NCBI GenBank assembly: GCA_910575155.1
Contig: CAJTDX010000019.1
Span: 1-58,755, forward strand
Length of the DNA stretch: 58,755 nucleotides
DNA from: Lachnospiraceae bacterium
Lineage (GTDB): Bacteria; Bacillota; Clostridia; Lachnospirales; Lachnospiraceae
Direction of reading: 5' to 3'
Shown here in pieces: positions 25,591 through 33,356 of the stretch. The position numbers and the translations under genes are program-made. The notes beneath the pieces are model-generated. The model was not told where the DNA came from and ran no database searches. It saw only the letters and a program-made list of their open reading frames with translations. Positions within the stretch are counted from its first letter, which is position 1, and every line of letters begins with the position of its first letter.

Positions 25591-25749
25591 ATTACTCCGA
25601 CGGCTAAATATCAATGCTTTTACTTGCCTAAATTTCCATCTGCTGTGTTGTCATCAATCGTTGTAGCACTCGCTACAACTCATTCTTCCGCCTTGCAGAT
25701 GAAGATTTATTCTGCGTAAAATTCACCGACATTTAGCCGTCGGAGTAAT
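25591..25749. repeat. palindromic repeat bounded by 19-bp inverted repeats
   Basis: ATTACTCCGACGGCTAAAT (25591-25609) and its exact reverse complement (25731-25749) bound the unit. Inside, CATCTGC (25637-25643) pairs with GCAGATG (25695-25701), and GTTGTAGC (25660-25667) with GCTACAAC (25672-25679). The inner part recurs at 30177-30242. MITE-like or REP-like. Confidence 0.7.
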
Positions 25750-25783
25750 ACCTGAATTATAAGTATATTTATTCAGGAAGAAA

Positions 25784-26353
25784 ATGATGGAGGATATTGT
25801 ATTTATGGAAGAAAAAGAGATAAGGCGTGGGGATATTTATCATGCCAATTTAAATCCAGTGAAGGGAAGTGAACAAGGCGGATACCGCCCAGTATTAGTA
25901 ATTCAGAACAATAGGGGTAATGAGTATAGCCCGACTGTTATCGTTGCTGCAATTACAAGCAGGCCAAAATATAGGCTGTCTACACATGTGCCGTTGACAG
26001 GCATTGAGGGCTTAGAAAAAGAGTCGGTAGCGCTGCTTGAACAGGTGAGGACGATTGATAAGAGCAGATTAAATGATTATGTAGGGACTTTGAATAGGAA
26101 GCAAATGATAAAAGTTGAGAAGGCATTGTGTTCCAGTACGGGAATGCGGAAATTGGATAAACCGATTTTAATGTGTCTTTGTCCAATCTGTGCAAAACCA
26201 TTTTATGAATCCAGGGAACATTTTATCCACAGGGCAGACAGAAACCAGAAATTAAAGGAAACCTGTATGTTTTGCAATGTCAGGCAGGGCTACGATTATT
26301 TTGTCAGAAAAAAATATAATAGTTCCATGAAATTAGGAATAAAAAATAAATGA
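25784..26353 (+). CDS. MazF/PemK-like toxin with a Cys-rich C-terminal extension
   Basis: MazF-type toxins are sequence-specific mRNA endonucleases. The core (about residues 10-125) has the family start RRGDIYHANLNPVKGSEQGG, RPVLVIQNN, IVAAITSR, and the end EQVRTIDKSRL. Unlike plain MazF (about 115 residues) it continues for 65 residues with CPIC ... CMFC, two Cys pairs around a His-containing segment, which looks like a zinc-binding knuckle. Start at ATG 25784 or 25805; AGGAAG precedes the first and GGAGG the second. No antitoxin gene is visible directly upstream or downstream, so it may act as a regulator of the element. Confidence 0.85.
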   Translation: MMEDIVFMEEKEIRRGDIYHANLNPVKGSEQGGYRPVLVIQNNRGNEYSPTVIVAAITSRPKYRLSTHVPLTGIEGLEKESVALLEQVRTIDKSRLNDYVGTLNRKQMIKVEKALCSSTGMRKLDKPILMCLCPICAKPFYESREHFIHRADRNQKLKETCMFCNVRQGYDYFVRKKYNSSMKLGIKNK

Positions 26354-26470
26354 AATGGGCGGCGGATAAGCATATCACCTTGACGGTAAATACTGACAGG
26401 CAATACATATGGGAAAAGCCTATAAGCATATGTTGAAAAAACAGTAATTTTAACAGGGGGACAGACAAAG

Positions 26471-26605
26471 TTGAAAGAGAAAAAATCAGTCCAATATACA
26501 GTGGAAAGGGAATATTTAGCAAAGTTTTCCGTAGAAGAATTGCTGATCCGCATTATGAAAGCCCATCTGAATCAAGATTTTACAAAAGAAGATATGGCAA
26601 AGTGA
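26471..26605 (+). CDS. small protein upstream of the recombinase
   Basis: A 44-residue ORF starting at TTG 26471, with GGGGG about 12 bases upstream. The sequence (QYTVEREYLAKFSVEELLIR) has the regular pattern of a real helical protein and lies just before the serine recombinase, where Tn1549-like elements often encode such small proteins. It may help excision, but this is inference from position. Confidence 0.55.
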   Translation: MKEKKSVQYTVEREYLAKFSVEELLIRIMKAHLNQDFTKEDMAK

Positions 26606-26683
26606 GGCAAACGCAGAAATGAATCAGAAAACAAAATATGGTATGATGCTGTTTACAAGTACAGCAGCCGCATAGGTGAGAAA

Positions 26684-28294
26684 ATGAAAAAATCAGAATT
26701 ATTTTACACGGCTGTTTATATCAGATTATCAAGGGAAGATGGCGATAAGGAGGAAAGTGACAGCGTAGGGAATCAGAGAAAACTTTTGACAAATTATGTT
26801 TCAAAAGTGGAAAACCTTATCATCTATGACGTCTATGTGGACGACGGGTATACAGGAACCAATTTTAACCGTCCCAGTTTTAAGAGAATGATTACAGATA
26901 TAGAGGAAGGGAGGGTGAATTGTGTTGTTGTAAAGGATTTATCCAGGTTTGGACGGGATTATATTGACACAGGGCGTTATTTGGAGCGGGTATTTCCAGA
27001 ATTGGGGGTGCGGTTTATCTCTGTGTCAGACGGGATTGACAGCATCCGGCAGGCGTATGACATGCTTCTTCCAATTAAAAATATTTTCAATGAACAGTAT
27101 GCCAGGGATATTTCAAAAAAAGTCCAGGCAACGGTAAAATCAAAGCAGAAAGCGGGGGAGTTTATCGGTTCGTTCACCAGTTACGGTTATAAGAAATCGC
27201 CTGCAGACAAGAATAAGCTTATCATTGACGAATACGCCGCAGAGATAGTGAGGAAGGTATTTCGTTTATATGTAGGAGGAATGGGAAAACTGAGCATTGC
27301 CAAGCTTTTAAATGCAGAAGGAATCCTCTGCCCATCCGAGTATAAAATGGCAAACGGTTTAAATTACAAGAACTGCAACCGTCTGGAAAGTACTTCTTAT
27401 TGGACATATTCTACCATCAACATCATGCTGAAGAATGAGATGTATCGGGGAAATATGGTTCAAGGAAAAAAACACCAGAGAATGAAGGGCAGGCAGAAAT
27501 TGGTGGATAAAGAAGACTGGATTGTGGTCAAAGGCACCCATGAACCCATCATTGACCTGGAGACATGGGAAAAGACACAGAAGCTTTTGTCAAAACGTCA
27601 TAGGGATATGGGGCTGGAAGAAAATAAGAACATTTTTGCCGGATTTATCGTATGCGCAGATTGTGGCAGGGCTATGATGAAGAATTTCTGGAAACGCGCA
27701 GATGGGAGTAAAGCATATTCTTTTTACTGTGGGACATATAAACGTCATGGAAAAGGGTACTGTACGCCGCATACATTGCCATTCCATGTGCTGGAGGAGA
27801 TTATACTGAATGATTTAAGAACAATCATTCAGAACGTTAATGATATACAAAGGCTTATGGAGAATCAGTCTTTTCATTATCCCAAAGCAGAGGAAATCGC
27901 CAGGAAAGAACTTGTCAGGGTAAAAGCTGAATTAGAGCGGGTGCTGAAATTAAAGAAATCGGTCTATGAAGATTATAAAGAGGGGATGATTTCAAAAGAA
28001 GAATTTTTTGCTTACCGTGAAGATTACCTGAAAAAAGAAGAACTTTATAAAAAACAGACAGAAACATTGGAAGAAAAAATGAAAGAAAGCGTTACGGAGG
28101 ACGTATTTCAGACGCCGTGGCTGAAAAGGCTGCTGGAAATGAGAGACATTGAAAAACTGGACAGAGATATGATTGTAGAGATGATAGACCAGATTGTTGT
28201 GTATGAGAACCACAAAATTAAAATCAGATACAATTTTGGAAATGAATTGGAACATTTGTTTTCTGATGTTTATCAGGAAAATAAAGTGATTTAA
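26684..28294 (+). CDS. large serine recombinase
   Basis: Integrase of the TndX/TnpX type that would insert and excise the element. N-terminal resolvase domain: VYIRLSREDGD with catalytic Ser16, DDGYTGTNFNRPSFKRM, KDLSRFGRDYIDTG. The recombinase domain (about residues 165-270) and the zinc-ribbon domain follow, with CADCGRAM and a later YC ... YC pair for zinc binding. A coiled coil lies at about residues 390-470, and the C-terminal DUF4368-like end is VVYENHKIKIRYNFGNELE. 536 residues is full length. It is the last element gene, 130 bases before the disrupted amidase. Confidence 0.95.
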   Translation: MKKSELFYTAVYIRLSREDGDKEESDSVGNQRKLLTNYVSKVENLIIYDVYVDDGYTGTNFNRPSFKRMITDIEEGRVNCVVVKDLSRFGRDYIDTGRYLERVFPELGVRFISVSDGIDSIRQAYDMLLPIKNIFNEQYARDISKKVQATVKSKQKAGEFIGSFTSYGYKKSPADKNKLIIDEYAAEIVRKVFRLYVGGMGKLSIAKLLNAEGILCPSEYKMANGLNYKNCNRLESTSYWTYSTINIMLKNEMYRGNMVQGKKHQRMKGRQKLVDKEDWIVVKGTHEPIIDLETWEKTQKLLSKRHRDMGLEENKNIFAGFIVCADCGRAMMKNFWKRADGSKAYSFYCGTYKRHGKGYCTPHTLPFHVLEEIILNDLRTIIQNVNDIQRLMENQSFHYPKAEEIARKELVRVKAELERVLKLKKSVYEDYKEGMISKEEFFAYREDYLKKEELYKKQTETLEEKMKESVTEDVFQTPWLKRLLEMRDIEKLDRDMIVEMIDQIVVYENHKIKIRYNFGNELEHLFSDVYQENKVI

Positions 28295-28440
28295 ATAGAG
28301 CGTATATGAAATCTGTTTTTCATCTAGGAAAGAACGCAAGGTTGATAAAATTTTTAAAAGGAAGCACATATGAAAATCCCAAAACAAGGGATTTTGAGAA
28401 GAACAAGAAATATTTGCGCATATAACATCCGGCACACGGC
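28295..28440. mobile_element. right end (attR side) of the ICE
   Basis: The recombinase stop is followed by an AT-rich tail with a hairpin AAAATCCC/GGGATTTT (28372-28395). At about 28426-28440 the sequence passes into the middle of an amidase gene: codons there read HPAHGG where amidases have DPGHGG. The junction lies in this motif. The 5' half of the amidase gene is not in the window, so the left end should be upstream. Confidence 0.65.
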
Positions 28441-29022
28441 GGAGATGATCCGGGTAAAATTGGCATTAATAAAGCCAAAGAGAAAGAGATTAACTTAAAA
28501 ATTGCCAAAGAATTGGAAGGGATACTGAAAAAAGAAGGAATTAAAATTATTATGACCAGGACAGACGACGCCGGCTTATATCAGCAGTCTTCCAATAATA
28601 AGAAAGTAGAGGATATGCGCAAACGCTGCGAGATTATCACGAAGGCGGATCCGGTATTTACGGTGAGTATTCATCAGAACAGCTATCCGGAAGAATCAGT
28701 AAAGGGAGCGCAGGTGTTTTATTACGGTCAGTCTGAGGAAGGAAAAGAGTTGGCGGAGACGCTGCAGAAATCGCTGGTGGAACAATTGGATCCGCAGAAT
28801 CACAGGCAGGCGAAAGCCAATGAAAGTTATTATTTGTTAAAAAAGACGCCGTCGCCTACTGTGATTGTGGAATGCGGTTTTTTGAGTAATGCAAAAGAAG
28901 CGGAATTGCTGGTAACAGAAGAATATCAGAAAAAAGTTGCGGAGGCGGTTAAGTCAGGCATTTTAAGCTATTTGAATATAGGCGGTAAAGAACATAGTCA
29001 GGAACGTGAAAAGACACCGTAA
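28426..29022 (+). pseudogene. N-acetylmuramoyl-L-alanine amidase, 5' part lost at the ICE junction
   Basis: Amidase_3 family enzyme that cuts the bond between MurNAc and L-Ala. The frame opens directly after the ICE junction: HGGDDPGKIG with the first zinc His, KEKEINLKIAKELEGILKK with the zinc Glu, MTRTDD, FTVSIHQNSYPEESVKGAQVF (shown in part: SIHQNSYPEESVKG) with the second zinc His, and TVIVECGFLSNAKEAELL with the catalytic Glu. Only the start of the domain and any signal peptide are missing. It could not be translated as an active enzyme without the lost part. This is probably a CwlD-like protein, by size. Confidence 0.85.
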
Positions 29023-29169
29023 TGTACACCTTGGGCTGTCAAAAAAGCCGGCATAAGGGAGACTCTCTGAACAGAGGGTATTCCAATGCCTGCTTTTGCG
29101 TATTTGTATAATACATATTAACTTTATGCGCATTATATAGTATTATAATAATGCTGGGAGGAAAATGGT

Positions 29170-29362
29170 ATGAGAATGAAACCCAGAGAGATGCAAAAAC
29201 GAATTCTTGTTGACAGGTGGATATTCAAAGAGTAACACGGCTCTCACAGGCAGTACATATACCCGGCAAAACCGGGCAAGGTAACAATACTTTTTCATAA
29301 AGGCAAAGATAAATAAAAGGACCGAAAATTCCGTTCAGCAGCAGTTTCTAAAATCAATTTAA
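29170..29362 (+). pseudogene. hicA: hicA mRNA-interferase gene, broken
   Basis: HicA toxins are small double-stranded-RNA-binding mRNA endonucleases. After GGGAGGAAAATGGT the frame starts at ATG 29170 with MKPREMQKRILVDRWIF, then hits TAA. Reading on in the same frame gives HGSHRQYIYPAKPGKVTIL, with the catalytic His in GSHRQ, then FHKGKD. The typical end NKRTENSVQQQFLKSI appears only after a one-base shift near 29311. So there is one in-frame stop and one frameshift. No hicB follows. Confidence 0.8.
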
Positions 29363-29431
29363 TAGAATATGCACTCACTACAAGAACAAACCAATCCATA
29401 AAATCAATATCCAGGAAAGGAAGTGTTCAAC

Positions 29432-29992
29432 ATGCCACTTGCATTAGCCCCCAAAAAAACCTACACCATTGATGATATCTATGCCCTGCCAGATGGCAAA
29501 CGCGCAGAATTAGTTGACGGTCAGATTTATGATATGGCGCCCCCAAACCGAAAGCACCAGATGATTGTAGGAGAATTATTCACCACCATCAACAACTATA
29601 TCAAATTAAAAAACGGCATATGCGAACCGTATATCGCTCCATTTGCCGTATTTTTGAATAAAGATGATAAAAACTATGTTGAACCGGATATATCTGTAAT
29701 CTGTGACAAATCGAAGCTCACTGACCAAGGCTGTTTCGGAGCACCAGACTGGATAATCGAAATCGTATCCCCTGGCAGCAGAAGAATGGACTATTTTACT
29801 AAGTTATTTAAATATCGTACGTCGGGTGTCCGGGAATACTGGATAGTGGATCCTGACAGGAAACGTATAACGTTATATGATTTTGAATCAGAAGATACCC
29901 AGGACTATTCTTTTTCAGAATCAGTTAAAGCCGGCATTTATGATGATTTGTTTATCAACTTCTCCGAGATTGCTGAGCTTCTGAATATTTAA
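29432..29992 (+). CDS. Uma2 family (DUF820) putative endonuclease
   Basis: Uma2/DUF820 proteins have a PD-(D/E)XK restriction-endonuclease fold and unknown biological role. The N-terminus shows YTIDDIYALPDGKRAELVDG and MAPPNRKHQMIVGEL; the core NYVEPDISVICDK and APDWIIEIVSPGSRRMDYFT carries the Asp and E-x-V/S active-site region, and REYWIVDPDRKRITLY follows. I choose ATG 29432, with AGGAAAGGAAG before it; GTG 29423 overlaps that site. 186 residues, full length. It lies between two decayed genes. Confidence 0.9.
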   Translation: MPLALAPKKTYTIDDIYALPDGKRAELVDGQIYDMAPPNRKHQMIVGELFTTINNYIKLKNGICEPYIAPFAVFLNKDDKNYVEPDISVICDKSKLTDQGCFGAPDWIIEIVSPGSRRMDYFTKLFKYRTSGVREYWIVDPDRKRITLYDFESEDTQDYSFSESVKAGIYDDLFINFSEIAELLNI

Positions 29993-30000
29993 CCAAAAGA

Positions 30001-30034
30001 AAAAGGCATGTGCCCGCTGCATATGCCTTTTGCG
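30001..30034 (+). terminator. intrinsic terminator of the Uma2 gene
   Basis: AAAAGGCATGTGC (30001-30013) pairs with GCATATGCCTTTT (30019-30031) with one G-U pair; the stem ends in T's. Confidence 0.7.
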
Positions 30035-30061
30035 TTACCTATGTAATTTTAACCTCTGCTC

Positions 30062-30175
30062 TTAATCAGTCTCTTGTGCATTATCTTTCCAAAATTCCAC
30101 TATCCAGTCCCTCATTTCTCCTAATTCTAGTGTACCGGCACGATTATATTCAGATAAACCTCCTTGCCGATCCGC
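30062..30175 (-). pseudogene. C-terminal fragment of an unknown protein
   Basis: On the minus strand an open frame reads GGLSEYNRAGTLELGEMRDW and then IVEFWKDNAQETD before a stop. It has the composition of real protein but is cut at its 5' side by the palindromic repeat at 30177-30242. I do not recognise the family. Confidence 0.35.
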
Positions 30176-30176
30176 C

Positions 30177-30242
30177 CATCTGCCGCGTTGGATTTTCTAT
30201 CTGTAGCCACCGCTACGCCGTCAAAAATCCGCCTTGCAGATG
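30177..30242. repeat. second copy of the dispersed palindromic repeat
   Basis: CATCTGC (30177-30183) pairs with GCAGATG (30236-30242), and GTAGC (30203-30207) with GCTAC (30212-30216). Both share sequence with the copy at 25637-25701, including CCGCCTTGCAGATGA and a following TATTCTGCG. The flanks differ, so the repeat moves or spreads as a unit. Confidence 0.65.
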
Positions 30243-30258
30243 AGCGAATATTCTGCGG

Positions 30259-30480
30259 AGTTTTGCCAGAGATAATGCGGTCAGCACACTGGTGATAGAT
30301 TTTACAGATTTGGCGTATATCTCATCTGCCGGGCTGCGGGTGATTTTATCTGCGCAGATAATCATGAACCAGCAGGGAAATATGGTTGTCTGCAATGTCA
30401 ATGAAGACATGATGGAGGTATTCGAAGTCACAGGCGGAAAGTTTCGATATTTTTGCCCCCCTGTACGTAGTAGTTGCTAA
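30259..30480 (+). pseudogene. STAS-domain (anti-sigma antagonist) remnant
   Basis: Fragment of a SpoIIAA-like antagonist: IDFTDLAYISSAGLRVILSA with the phosphorylatable Ser of SSAGLR, then NMVVCNVNEDMMEVFEVTG. The 5' part is missing, replaced by the repeat at 30177-30242, and the C-terminal end after EVTG only continues sensibly (DIFAPL) after a frameshift near 30443. It is therefore not functional. Confidence 0.7.
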
Positions 30481-30501
30481 GTTTCACGGATATGGTATAA
30501 T
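30474..30501 (+). promoter_or_regulatory. promoter of the housekeeping cluster
   Basis: TTGCTA (30474-30479) and TATAAT (30496-30501) are 16 bases apart, about 105 bases before the threonylcarbamoyl-AMP synthase gene. Confidence 0.55.
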
Positions 30502-30605
30502 ATGGCATGAGGAGGAGTCCTGACGCCCTGAATCCGTTTAAAAGCAAAAGGGCATGTAAGGATGCCTCAGAACGGGAAGGCAGCGTAAAATAGCAAGGTA
30601 AGAAG

Positions 30606-31661
30606 ATGAAGACAAGCATAATAAAAATAAAAGACAATCAGGATCGTTCTGATCAGCAAAAGATACGTGCGGCAGGAAAGATTATAAGGGAAGGCGGCGT
30701 GGTGGCGTTTCCCACAGAGACTGTGTATGGCCTGGGGGCAGACGCGCTGAATCCGGACGCAGCAAGAAAAATTTATGAAGCAAAAGGACGTCCGTCGGAT
30801 AATCCGCTGATTATACATATTGCAGATATGGAAGCGCTGGAACAAATTGCAGACAGTGTTCCGCCGCTGGCAAGAAAGATGGCAGAGCGCTTCTGGCCGG
30901 GACCGCTGACCATGATTTTCTGCAAAAGAGATGTTGTGCCTATGGAAACTACAGGAGGACTGGAAACCGTGGCTGTGCGTATGCCCCGTCATCCGGTGGC
31001 GCTGGCTTTGATACAGGCGGCGGGTGGTTATATTGCAGCGCCCAGCGCCAATACGTCGGGACGGCCAAGTCCTACATTGGCGGAACATGTGGCGGAGGAC
31101 ATGGAGGGGCGGATTCCTATGATTCTTGACGGCGGAGCCGTGGGAATCGGAATTGAATCTACGATTGTGGATTTTTCAGATGAAATTCCTATGGTGCTAA
31201 GACCGGGATCGATTACCCCTGATATGATTCGGAAAGTTACCGGCGACCTGAGAATGGATCCGGGCCTTATAGAAGAAAATTCCGGCGTGCGTCCCAGGGC
31301 GCCGGGAATGAAGTATAAACATTATGCTCCCAGGGCAGAGCTGATTCTGGTAAGCGGAGCGCAGGACAAGGTACAGGAAAAAATCAACGTTCTTGCACGG
31401 GAGGCAGCGATGTCCGGCAAGACTGCGGGAATCATTGGAACGGATGAGAGCTGTGGATGTTATGGGTATGGAATTGTCAAAAGTATTGGGACAAGGTATG
31501 ACGAGGAAACGATAGCCAGGCATCTGTATGGCATTTTAAGGGAATTTGACCAGCAGGATGTGGATGTGATTTATTCGGAATGTTTTTCAGCTCCCGGCAT
31601 TGGACAGGCTGTTATGAACCGTTTGCTGAAAGCAGCCGGACAGAGGATGATTGAAGTGTAG
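30606..31661 (+). CDS. tsaC: L-threonylcarbamoyladenylate synthase (YwlC/Sua5 type)
   Basis: Makes threonylcarbamoyl-AMP from threonine, bicarbonate and ATP for the t6A37 tRNA modification. The TsaC domain (about residues 15-215) shows GGVVAFPTETVYGLGADAL, KGRPSDNPLIIHI, FWPGPLTMIF and the SANTSGRPSPT block; the C-terminal Sua5 domain (to 351) is linked by RPRAPGMKYKHYAPRAEL. Length fits the long Sua5 form. ATG 30606 with AAGGTAAG upstream. It leads a cluster with a phosphatase gene, upp and dCMP deaminase, a common order in Clostridia. Confidence 0.95.
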   Translation: MKTSIIKIKDNQDRSDQQKIRAAGKIIREGGVVAFPTETVYGLGADALNPDAARKIYEAKGRPSDNPLIIHIADMEALEQIADSVPPLARKMAERFWPGPLTMIFCKRDVVPMETTGGLETVAVRMPRHPVALALIQAAGGYIAAPSANTSGRPSPTLAEHVAEDMEGRIPMILDGGAVGIGIESTIVDFSDEIPMVLRPGSITPDMIRKVTGDLRMDPGLIEENSGVRPRAPGMKYKHYAPRAELILVSGAQDKVQEKINVLAREAAMSGKTAGIIGTDESCGCYGYGIVKSIGTRYDEETIARHLYGILREFDQQDVDVIYSECFSAPGIGQAVMNRLLKAAGQRMIEV

Positions 31662-31681
31662 AGAAGGATGGAGGCAGCAAA

Positions 31682-32140
31682 ATGAAACAATACAGAAAAA
31701 TAATTTTTGTGTGTGAAAACGGAACCACCAGAGCGCCTATGGCAGAAGCCATTATGAAGGAGTATACGCTGAAATATCCGGTGGAAATCGAGAGCCGGGG
31801 GCTGATTGTGCTTTTTTCCGAGCCATTGAACCAGAAAGCGGAAGCCGTACTGATCAGCAACGGCATCAATTTGGATGAGAAAATGTCCTGCCAGTTAGAA
31901 GAACATGATTTGCAGGAAGGAAATCTGGTGCTGGCTATGGAGACTGCGCAAAAGCAGAAAATTCTTGAGGAATATCAGGGCTTGTGCCAGGCGGACATAG
32001 AGGTATTGACCGAATTGGTGGGAGATGAACTGGAAATACTTAATCCCTATGGAGGTACCTTGCAGTCGTACGGCCTTTGTTATGAAACATTAAATAAAAC
32101 AATTCAAAAGCTGGTGAAGCTTATCAATGAAGGAGAATAA
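31682..32140 (+). CDS. low-molecular-weight protein-tyrosine phosphatase family protein
   Basis: The N-terminal P-loop [12 protein letters not shown] gives the C-x5-R signature (Cys11, Arg17) of LMW-PTP and arsenate-reductase-like enzymes. The general-acid Asp loop usually read as DP appears as ILNPYGG near residue 120, so the acid may be changed and activity altered. 152 residues, normal size. It begins 20 bases after the tsaC stop, behind GGAGG, and its end nearly touches upp. In Clostridia such a protein next to ywlC resembles ywlE, a protein-arginine phosphatase; this is possible here. Confidence 0.85.
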   Translation: MKQYRKIIFVCENGTTRAPMAEAIMKEYTLKYPVEIESRGLIVLFSEPLNQKAEAVLISNGINLDEKMSCQLEEHDLQEGNLVLAMETAQKQKILEEYQGLCQADIEVLTELVGDELEILNPYGGTLQSYGLCYETLNKTIQKLVKLINEGE

Positions 32141-32141
32141 T

Positions 32142-32771
32142 ATGGGAAAAATAACAGTGATGGAACATCCTTTGATTCAACACAAGATTGGCTGGATTCG
32201 CAGAACTTCTACAGGTTCCAGGGATTTTCGCAGTATCGTAAGCGAGATTGCCATGCTGATGTGCTATGAGGCGACCAGAGAGCTGGAGCTTGCCGACATT
32301 GAAATTGAAACGCCGATATGCAAAGCAGTGGTAAAAGAATTAAAGGGAAAAAAGCTTGCGGTCGTACCTATTTTGCGGGCTGGGCTGGGTATGGTAGAAG
32401 GAATGCTGACTATGATTCCGGCGGCAAAAGTGGGGCATATTGGTTTATATCGTGATCCGGAAACTCTGGATCCGGTGGAATATTACTGCAAATTGCCGGA
32501 AGATTGCGCAGAACGGGAAGTCTTTGTGGTTGATCCTATGCTGGCGACTGGCGGCTCCGCGGTGGCGGCGATTCGTATGCTGAAAGATAAGGGCGTGAAA
32601 AATATTCATTTTATGTGTATTATTGCAGCGCCTGAAGGGGTTAAAGCCATGGCGGAAGCCCATCCGGATGTAGATGTGTTTATCGGGGCGCTGGATGAAA
32701 AATTAAACGATCATGGTTATATAGTTCCCGGACTGGGAGATGCCGGAGACCGCATTTTTGGTACGCAGTAA
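32142..32771 (+). CDS. upp: uracil phosphoribosyltransferase
   Basis: Converts uracil and PRPP to UMP in pyrimidine salvage. I choose ATG 32142, behind AAGGAG at 32130-32135, giving 209 residues and the usual start [19 protein letters not shown]. Features: [12 protein letters not shown], the PRPP-binding [16 protein letters not shown], and the C-terminal [17 protein letters not shown] uracil-binding loop. Full length and intact. It starts two bases after the phosphatase stop, so the two are co-translated. Confidence 0.97.
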   Translation: MGKITVMEHPLIQHKIGWIRRTSTGSRDFRSIVSEIAMLMCYEATRELELADIEIETPICKAVVKELKGKKLAVVPILRAGLGMVEGMLTMIPAAKVGHIGLYRDPETLDPVEYYCKLPEDCAEREVFVVDPMLATGGSAVAAIRMLKDKGVKNIHFMCIIAAPEGVKAMAEAHPDVDVFIGALDEKLNDHGYIVPGLGDAGDRIFGTQ

Positions 32772-32813
32772 ATACATTTCTGTATTTGGCAGAATAGAAG
32801 GGAAGAAGCAGTT

Positions 32814-33299
32814 ATGAGCCAGAAAAGACAGGATTATATTACATGGGATGAATATTTTATGGGAGTGGCGATGCTTTCAGCTATGCGTTCCAAAGATCCG
32901 GGGACTCAGGTCGGAGCCTGTATTGTCAGCCAGGATAACAAGATTTTGTCTATGGGCTACAATGGATTTCCACTGGGGTGTTCCGATGATGAATTTCCCT
33001 GGAACCGGGAAGGGGAACCATTGGACAATAAGTATTTATATACCACCCACAGTGAATTGAACGCGATTTTGAATTACCGCGGCGGCAGCCTGGAAGGAGC
33101 GAAACTGTATGTTTCTCTGTTTCCATGCAATGAATGCGCCAAAGCCATTATTCAGGCAGGAATCAAGACGGTCATATATGACAGTGACAAATATAAAGAT
33201 ACTCCGTCCGTAATTGCATCGAAACGTATGATGGATGCGTCAGGAGTGCGCTATTATCAGTATACGCATACGAACCGGCAAGTACAAATTACACTGTAA
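32814..33299 (+). CDS. dCMP deaminase
   Basis: Zinc enzyme converting dCMP to dUMP for thymidylate synthesis. The 161-residue protein has the zinc site HSE (His79, Glu81) and PCNEC (Cys105, Cys108), plus the long dCMP-specific insertion between strands (NGFPLGCSDDEFPW). ATG 32814 behind GGGAAGAAG. It is the last gene of the tsaC-upp cluster and fits with upp in pyrimidine handling. It resembles ComEB-type proteins of Firmicutes. Confidence 0.93.
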   Translation: MSQKRQDYITWDEYFMGVAMLSAMRSKDPGTQVGACIVSQDNKILSMGYNGFPLGCSDDEFPWNREGEPLDNKYLYTTHSELNAILNYRGGSLEGAKLYVSLFPCNECAKAIIQAGIKTVIYDSDKYKDTPSVIASKRMMDASGVRYYQYTHTNRQVQITL

Positions 33300-33356
33300 T
33301 TTGTATTGGTATTTGAAAATCAGAGATATAAAAAGGTGGGACAGGAGAGCGGGAGA

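Noticed and set aside
30507-30596. 29-codon ORF starting at the likely transcription start before tsaC
   Set aside because: No ribosome site; a leaderless peptide is possible but nothing else supports it.
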